DNA of 42,532 nt, taken from contig JADRCO010000217.1 in the NCBI GenBank assembly GCA_021464525.1, positions 1 to 42,532 on the forward strand, in the 5' to 3' direction. A model generated the notes under the pieces. The model saw only the letters and a program-made list of their open reading frames with translations, was not told where the DNA came from and did not search any database. Positions 36,043 through 42,532 of the stretch are shown here, in pieces (the stretch's first letter is position 1; each line of letters starts with the position of its first letter). Origin of the DNA: Rhizophagus sp. LPA8_4_AMF. Taxonomy: Eukaryota; Glomeromycota; Glomeromycetes; Glomerales; Glomeraceae. Made by a program: the position numbers and the translations under genes.

Positions 36043-36384
36043 GATTACTTTATACTGACGTAAAAGTATTTTTAAAAAAGATCTTGGTTATTTTTTTATT
36101 GGCACGAAAAAAATTAATTATTACATTGTCATTTGACATTTAGTACTTTATTTCTTTAAGCATCTAAAAATAATTTTATCTTAAAAATATTGTATGTTTT
36201 TTAAAATCTTTATATGTTCGCCCTTTTTCTATTTGAATTTTTCTAATTACTCAAAATAGTAAATTGATTATAAGTAAAGTATGTAGTTCCTATTTCGTCA
36301 GACTCTCATATTTTTAATTATTAAATTAAATTGTAGTTTTGATAAAACAAATTTATTTTAATTAAAAGTAAATTTCTACAATTA
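36043..36384. other. AT-rich spacer, no feature seen
   Basis: I see nothing identifiable between the SAM-like fragment and the TA-flanked element. Confidence 0.5.
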
Positions 36385-36901
36385 GGAAATTGAGTCGACA
36401 CCCAAAATCACGGTATTATAAGGTTTGATAGCTTGGTGTCAGTTTTTAATTAAACTAATAATTAAACTAACTACATTGTTCGATTAATTGGTTAGGCAAG
36501 ATCGACCAAAATCGAACTAACAAGCTGTAGTCTCGATTAAGTACACTCGATTTTATAAAATTGAACAATTAATCAAACAATTAATCGATTAAATGCCATA
36601 AATAATTAGTATTTTGTTAGTAAATTAAAAATTAATAAAAATTAAATATAATAGCTAGATTATAAATTATTAATACTATAAGCAGAGAGTGTGAAAGAAG
36701 AGAAAAATTAGCGAAGTTACTATTTTAAGATTTATCACGTATATTTAACCAATTTTATCATTAAAGCATGATTAATATTTTAATTGATTTACAATCGATT
36801 TTACGCGTTGCAAATTTATTCGATTATATTTTGATCAATATACAAAATCATTAGTTGAGTCACTTGACTTGATCGATTTTAAATTGGTCGACTCAATTCC
36901 C
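36385..36901. mobile_element. 517-bp TA-flanked inverted-repeat element
   Basis: GGAAATTGAGTCGAC at the left (36385-36399) faces GTCGACTCAATTCCC at the right (36887-36901), inverted repeats of 15 bp with one mismatch. TA lies directly outside both ends (36383-36384, 36902-36903), as after Tc1/mariner insertion. The interior has no long frame but holds several ATCGATT words and TTAATCGATTAA at 36579-36590. A third, solo copy of the end (GTCGACTCAAAATCCC, then TA) is at 38192-38209. It is a non-autonomous element that would need a transposase from elsewhere. Confidence 0.6.
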
Positions 36902-36904
36902 TAG

Positions 36905-37018
36905 ACAAAAGAAGAAACGGTATCGAAACGTTTTGTAACTTACCGATCTTATCATCCAGGACCAGGAAGAAAAAATGCGTTTCGTAGTCAAATAATGCCA
37001 AAAGAAAAGAAAAAATAA
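36905..37018 (+). pseudogene. Orphan terminal-exon-like fragment
   Basis: Directly after TAG at 36902-36904, 37 codons are open to TAA (37016-37018), including RFVTYRSYHPGPGRKNAFRS and a basic end, IMPKEKKK. The composition is far from local AT-rich noise and the TAG could be a splice acceptor. No upstream exon is visible because the TA-flanked element begins at once. It may be the 3' end of a gene cut by that insertion. I do not recognise the protein. Confidence 0.35.
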
Positions 37019-38292
37019 AGAATGGTAATCAAGGATGGGAAAAATCACATGACTACATACATCCTTTTTTGGGGTGTCTAAAGCGGGGCGGATTTGGCCG
37101 GAATTACGGTATTAAGAAATTATGGCTGTGACGAATAATTTGTTTGACAAATAGGTTTGAAAAATTTGTCCTCGGAATATTTCCTTAGACATCTTTTTTT
37201 GGCATATCCTTAGCATCGATTTACCGATCTAAATTTTTTTATATAAACCTTTCCACTTTTAGATAAACAACAACGTTCATTTGATATTTTCTTTTCTTGA
37301 CCCGTAAAAACCACTCTTAAAAATTTTAATTAATAGACACGTGATCAGCTAAGTAATTTTATTTTTCAATTACTCAACGTTTACCCAAGCTCACACGATT
37401 AGGGTAGAATCTTAAGAATTTTTATTTATGATTAATTCTCGGGATGATGATTGCCGAAAAATAACTTTGTGCAACCACTGTGCAACCTTATAAAAATAGA
37501 ATTTGACTAATCTTCATTTTTTTTCTTGGTAAGTTCGGGCTTATTAATCAAATTAAGTCGATGTATCGCGGAATCCTAAGAGAATTTCCGTATTTTTGTA
37601 TACAGTGTCGCCGTATTGCTGGTATTACCGGTATTGTTTATTCGTTTACTCGTCGCCATTATTATTAATAAAGATTCAAAACAATAGAGAATGAAATAAA
37701 CTGTCTTAAAATGGGGAAATGATACAGTGTATGTCTATTGAAACGATTATTAAAAATACTTAATTACAGTATTTTGTAAGTATATGAAATCTTGAGTCAA
37801 CCGTTTATACGATTCATTATATAAAATCGATTACTTATATAATTTTCTTTTCATTTTAACGAAATATATACAGTATAAGATGAAAATATGTAAGAACAAA
37901 AAATATTCTTCAAACTACTTTTAAAACCAAAAGTCTAGTTTCGAAGAATGTCTTAATTAATGAGGATTAAAAAATTCTAAGATTTAACGATTAAACAATT
38001 ATATGCTTTATAATTATAAATATGTTGAATTAGTATTATAAATGATATAATTCTTTACACACATAATGCTGGAAGTATATCTTTTCTATAGATAATAATT
38101 TGCCAATTTCGTATAATTCTTCAGAATTAATTTGAACTTTATAGCTGCAATTAAGTTTTTTTTTATTATGAATATACTCTTCTAAGACGAGGTCGACTCA
38201 AAATCCCTAATTAAAGATAAGAAAAAAATTATGAACTAGAAAATAATACAAAAAAAAAAAAATATGCAAAAAAATTTAAATAGCACTTATAG
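37019..38292. other. Non-coding stretch with solo element end
   Basis: No gene is visible. TTTGGCCGGAATTACGGTATT at about 37092-37112 resembles TTGGCCGGAATTATGACCG at about 10872. The solo transposon end at 38192-38207 lies here. Confidence 0.45.
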
Positions 38293-38494
38293 AGGACCGC
38301 GTCGAAGTGGACTATAAAGCTAGTACATTTCGAGCTATATATATTCAACCTTACAAAGGTATAGATGAATAATACTTTCTTAAACAATATATATACCATG
38401 TTATATTTATTTAATTACTTTAGTTGCGAAAGTAGGATTAACTTTAATATATGCATGCCGAAGAGTTTTTGTAGACCATATTGAAGGTGTATAA
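38293..38494 (+). pseudogene. Two exon-like fragments, unknown gene
   Basis: A stretch after TATAG reads DRVEVDYKASTFRAIYIQPY to a GTATAG donor (38358/38359). A 65-nt intron-like gap ends TTTAG at 38423, and the phase fits a second piece reading AKVGLTLIYACRRVFVDHIE to a stop at 38494. The join keeps frame and the composition is protein-like. Later DNA (about 38570-38640) has another short coding-like run (NDVYDKDRYNLLSIFLKKF). I cannot name the family, and no start or upstream exon is evident, so I treat it as a relic. Confidence 0.3.
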
Positions 38495-39036
38495 ACAAGG
38501 TATTCGGTAATTTATATATTCCAATTCTTAACAAAAAAATTAAAATTTCTAATTTCAATACTTGCGTTCCAGAATTCACAACGATGTTTATGATAAAGAT
38601 CGATATAATCTACTCTCAATCTTTTTAAAGAAATTCTACGTTTAACAGACACATTCAGAAACACTTGTTACAATTGTATATTTATATTACATTTGAATTT
38701 CGAATTGTACCAAAATTTGTACAAATAAACACTTCATTACGACGGTCTTTAAGAATTTTTTGAAACAATTTCGTTCGCTCCTTTTCCACAAATATGTAAA
38801 AGTTATAATATCACATTAGAAAATCTTTTAGATATCAATGCTTTGGTTGAAAATTATTAGAACACGTGTTTAATCACCACCGCTATTGACGTTATAGGGT
38901 GCCAATTAATAATTAAAGGCTAGAATAATTTATATGAAAATGGATTTGATTTGCAAGATGACTACTAAAAGTGTATAAAATTGGGAAATTTTACCGTGTG
39001 AAAAAATAGAAATAAATCTGAAAAGACAAAATCTAA

Positions 39037-39732
39037 TTATGACGCTTGTTTTACAAGTTTTCCGATAGCTTCGGCGACAGGTCGAGGAGTAAAACTAAGG
39101 TTATCATTATCTAACTTTCCAATAATCATGTCTTGCACAATGGTAGCCTTGAAATTTTCCAAAAATGAAGAAACTGGGTCGATGTTGTTTTGATATATAT
39201 CGTTGTTTTATATCTTTATCTATAATTACTTTCCATTTTGAACCTTCATAAACGCATCATGATTAGTTAATATTTTAGTTCAAAAATGATGAGATACACA
39301 TACAATCAGTAACCAGTAGCTTTTCAAATAATTCAAGATACTCATTTAATGACGAAGTCGCGTCAGCGACACTAATATGGCTGTTACGAGCTTCTGGTAT
39401 TTTAGGTGCTGTAGTTTGCAACTTTGTGTTATCATTACAGTAGAATATAGCATTCTTATTCCTTCTAACATTTTATCATAAACATACAAAAAAAAGAAAA
39501 AGAGAGATAAAAAAGATAAAACGTATTAACAAGGTCATCGTTTTGACTATAATCCGCATATACAATTTTCTGCGCCCATAGAAGCTAACAATTTAGCTTT
39601 CTCATCTTCGTTTTCTGATTTCCTTCGAAGTATGATGTAAGATCCATCGTTCAAAAATGGCTCAGAAATAGAATAATCCAAAGTACTCGTACTTCCAGCA
39701 ATAGTTACGGTTTTAAATGGTGAACTGATCAT
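39037..39732 (-). pseudogene. NmrA-like oxidoreductase, copy 2 (eroded)
   Basis: This is a second relic of the same family as 34141-35190, same strand, about 3.8 kb away. The start reads TVTIAGSTSTLDYSISEPFL, then ILRRKSENEDEKAKLLASMG. Relative to copy 1 it lacks three residues in the NVKILRR region, has an extra A after GAE that shifts the frame at about 39568, and has lost glycines of the dinucleotide loop (GSTSTLD for GGTGTLG). The middle third of the gene is missing. Pieces of the 3' half remain, ending FTPRPVAEAIGKLVKQAS at 39037. It is older or faster decayed than copy 1. Confidence 0.75.
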
Positions 39733-40345
39733 GGTGAATTAAGATATTTTATTTTATTTTTTTTTTTTTGATATCTATCAATGGTTGAGAGTTCCCTTTC
39801 TTCAAAATCTTCCTTCTTTAGTAAATTACTAACCTTTCATAAAATTATTAAATAATTAATTATTAATAAAGTTTTACCATTTATAAAAAAAAAAGTTTAT
39901 AATAAGAAGCGTTAATTGGTTCAATTTCATGTTGTATCCGGCATTATGACTCTTTATTGAGTGAAAGTACCCAGATAAGATTGATTGATACTTTTGACTT
40001 ATGGTGGTACTGCTGGCCTTATTAGTCTGAAGTGTATACGAAGGACTAAATATAATTCTACGCGAGGTGATGCGAATGTCCGGATGTCCGTGTAATTCCC
40101 AATTATTCCACTCATTCCAAGAACTGAACCTATGTTCCTGAGATAACAGATTCCGTAATTTAATCACTACTTCGTAGTTTCCGTTTCTTAGTATAATAAA
40201 TTTCAATTTCTAAAAGATCAACTAGTCTAAACTCAGAATGATATTAGATTGATCAACAAGACTTGCTCTGATCATAATTTTAAGCATAATTAAATATTAT
40301 TTACTATATTTGGTAAATAATTAAGGGTTTGGAACTAAACCTTAA

Positions 40346-40459
40346 CCGATTAATAATCGGTAACCAACATAGATTTCCAAAAGTTTCGGAAAATTACCAA
40401 AAAAGCTTTAACCAATTAAGAATCGATTAACCGAGGGCCTTAACCGATTAATTAATCGG
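40346..40459. repeat. CCGATTA palindrome cluster
   Basis: CCGATTAATAATCGG (40346-40360) and the perfect 16-bp palindrome CCGATTAATTAATCGG (40444-40459) are both preceded by CTTAA. AATCGATTAACCG lies between them. The unit resembles ATCGATT words inside the 36385-36901 element. Confidence 0.5.
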
Positions 40460-41040
40460 ACGTAAATCGTATCAATTTGTTTTTACTCGTATATTTAATT
40501 GTAGGGAGGTCATATTACTAGGATTCACCTGTTAACTACGTTAACAGTTAATGTTTAAAACCTAAACTTGAAAAATAAGTAAAAAATTTAATTATTTATA
40601 TATAATATAATAAATATATTAATTTTTTGTGTATTGATATGTCGCGTTATATAAAAATCAAGATTGGTACTTTTGCGTCATACAATGCAGTGACACGATG
40701 TGGCAGTGTGGCACACAATTGTAAATGATTATTTATGTGGGTAGTCTAAACATAACGCCCACGTGATTGCAGTGTTTTTAAATATTAATATATTAGATAT
40801 TAGATTATTAAAAATTAACAAAAATTGTTTCACCTAAAAATAATTCAATTATGAAAAATCAACATCATATATATAGCAGAGCACGATAATAAATTTATCA
40901 GATTTTATTAATATTAATGCAAATTAACTGAAATTTTTATTTAACTTAAAGAACTATGTACAGTATATTACTAGATTACTAATCAATTCCTTGTCTTCTA
41001 AAATTAGAAACAATTGCATTAAATCATCCAATCGAACCTC

Positions 41041-41142
41041 AGTCAGGATTTTGGCTGTCAAGATTTAGATCATCAGGATTTGTGACTGTCAGAATTTTGA
41101 TTCAATCAGGATTTGCATTTTCGGAATTTTGGTGTCAGGATT
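41041..41142. repeat. Degenerate TCAGGATTT tandem repeat
   Basis: TCAGGATTTTGG, TCAAGATTT, TCAGGATTTGTG, TCAGAATTTTG, TCAGGATTTGC, TCGGAATTTTGG and TCAGGATTA follow one another at intervals of 14-20 bp. This is a small decayed tandem array. Confidence 0.6.
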
Positions 41143-41925
41143 ATATTTTGACCTATTTGCTAATAAAGAAATATTAAAAGAAATAATATCGAAGTCATAT
41201 AATAAAAAAGGATATTTATAATATCTGATATATACAAAAGTCAATATTAGCGTGTAGATCCTTCCTTTTGGATAATTCCAGGTGGCATTATATAATTCAG
41301 GCCCTGAAAAGACGTGTAGAGTCAATAATTTTATATTAATGTATATTTAAATGACTAAAATTATGTATATTTTCTTAGATTTTTAATTAGTACATTGTAT
41401 GTGACCTCTATTATGGATCCTGTTTTGGATTAAAATCAAAAACTTAGTGAATGACACTATTGAATATTAACATCTTTATTATCAATAATAAATGGCATGA
41501 ACTAAATATAATATAAATACTGTTGTTCGTGATGATTACGATTTATTAACATTATCAATTTAAACAAAAGAGGTAATCAGTTTCGCTAAATTTATTCATT
41601 ATATATTGTAAGAAAAATTTCATTAAAATTTCTATTAATTATCATAATAAATTGACAAAATAACAAATCTCATTGCCAAAAAATTCTTAAAAAAATGAAT
41701 GTCTATCTGCCAGTATAAATCAAATATCCTGAATGAATAGTGTTTAATATCAATAGATAAAGATGATGAAAGAAAATGCAGCAGATACTTAGCTCCCATC
41801 CATTTCCAAACATATTTTTGAATCCAAATACATAAATACTTTATTATATTTTTTATCCCGTCACTATCATTAAATATGTTCAACAAAATAAGCAAAATAC
41901 AGCATTCCATCATATCTGTATCATC

Positions 41926-42225
41926 CTATGGTGAAAGTGGTTCACCATCGGTTATTTCAAAAAAAAATCTATAACGAGGGTGAATAGGATGAACAAGATC
42001 TTCCATTTCAGTACTTACGTATGAAAATATTTATAATGAACATAAAAAAATAATAAATTTTTTTGATGTTTTGCCTTCTGATTGCTTAAGGTCAAGACTC
42101 AAGAGAGATTTCTAAATAATCGAGAATTAATTTTACATAACTCATATAACTTTACCTTTTATCCAGAACCATATATCAACTTTCCACTTTCGATTCAAAG
42201 CTTTCTTTACTAAAGGTTCATGACT
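41926..42225 (-). pseudogene. Possible last two exons of an unknown gene
   Basis: On the reverse strand, after CTGTAG-like acceptor sequence, 42225-42156 reads EPLVKKALNRKWKVDIWFWI to a GTAAAG donor. With acceptor AG at 42001-42000 the phase fits 41999-41926, reading DLVHPIHPRYRFFFEITDGE and a stop three codons later. Both are protein-like and the join keeps frame, but the family is unknown. Upstream exons would lie to the right, and none is clear before the window edge at 42532. It may be a real gene end or a relic. Confidence 0.3.
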
Positions 42226-42532
42226 CTACAATGAATTATAAACATAATATAAGTGGGTCAATAAGTGTACAGAAGTATTTATTAACTAATTGTAAATACT
42301 GCAAATAAAGGATTTTTTTAGTAGTATTATTAATCTTGAATAGAGGAGAGTCCATTAAAAGTAATAAATAAAATATCAGATGTATTATTAGAAAATAAAA
42401 TTGCAAAAGAAATTTATTAATTCGTAATCTGCATAAAAAGTAGAGAATCTAACTATTAAAAATTGGGGAACTTTGCTATTTTTTTCTTTATAGACAAGTA
42501 TGTATTTCTTAAATATAATTTCAAATATAAAG
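42226..42532. other. Right margin, no feature seen
   Basis: The last 300 bases are AT-rich with no recognisable exon. Confidence 0.4.

Larger units (their letters stand above)
39733..41925. other. Gene-poor stretch with small repeats
   Basis: The reverse-strand frame 40206-39874 (110 codons, with WNNWELHGHPDIRITSRRII) is the only sizeable one with protein-like composition. I recognise nothing in it and leave it unnamed. Otherwise the stretch holds the palindromes at 40346-40459 and the TCAGGATTT repeats at 41041-41142, with AT-rich sequence between. Confidence 0.45.

Overview
The window is nuclear DNA from a very AT-rich filamentous fungus with many short introns (mostly 50-110 nt, GT-AG, standard code). 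The mix of genes fits an arbuscular mycorrhizal fungus close to Rhizophagus irregularis: a BTB-BACK-TLDc protein, an F-box/LRR protein, an AIG1-like GTPase with a cysteine-rich tail, a SAM-like fragment, NmrA-like relics and many small inverted-repeat elements. The assignment rests on pattern recognition; no database search was run.

Layout. (1) Positions 1-2738 are a repeat-rich, gene-poor margin: a transposase relic, an AT-rich degenerate array broken by a MITE, a second inverted MITE copy and a seven-copy ACCTG tract. (2) Positions 2739-17232 are a dense conserved block of six intron-rich genes: a HAUS6-type augmin subunit (+), a ZFAND2-type AN1 zinc-finger protein (-), the STRIPAK subunit FAR11/STRIP (+), a FUS3/KSS1-class MAP kinase with a TEY loop (+), the actin-related protein ARP6 (-) and a DHHC palmitoyltransferase (+). 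I rebuilt all their exons; every junction keeps phase and the joined frames are open, giving 621, 198, 966, 351, 427 and 365 aa. (3) From about 17.3 kb to the end, genes are sparse and many are broken: a small decayed gene; a tandem pair of AIG1-like GTPase genes, one with a one-base frameshift; an intact BTB-TLDc gene; a decayed relic of the glycine decarboxylase P protein; an intact F-box gene; two NmrA-like oxidoreductase pseudogenes; a SAM-like fragment; a 517-bp TA-flanked inverted-repeat element; and several orphan exon-like pieces.

How the genes may work together. FAR11/STRIP and the FUS3/KSS1-class kinase are direct neighbours on one strand, 364 bp apart. In yeast the Far complex acts in pheromone arrest, controlled by Fus3. 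In Neurospora their counterparts HAM-2 and MAK-2 are both needed for hyphal fusion. The adjacency therefore pairs two parts of one known signalling process in a fungus famous for hyphal fusion. ARP6 (SWR1 chromatin remodelling) and HAUS6 (spindle microtubule branching) are housekeeping. The right half looks like the fast-turnover part of the genome, with duplication, decay and small transposons.

I found no tRNA, rRNA, CRISPR array or biosynthetic cluster.
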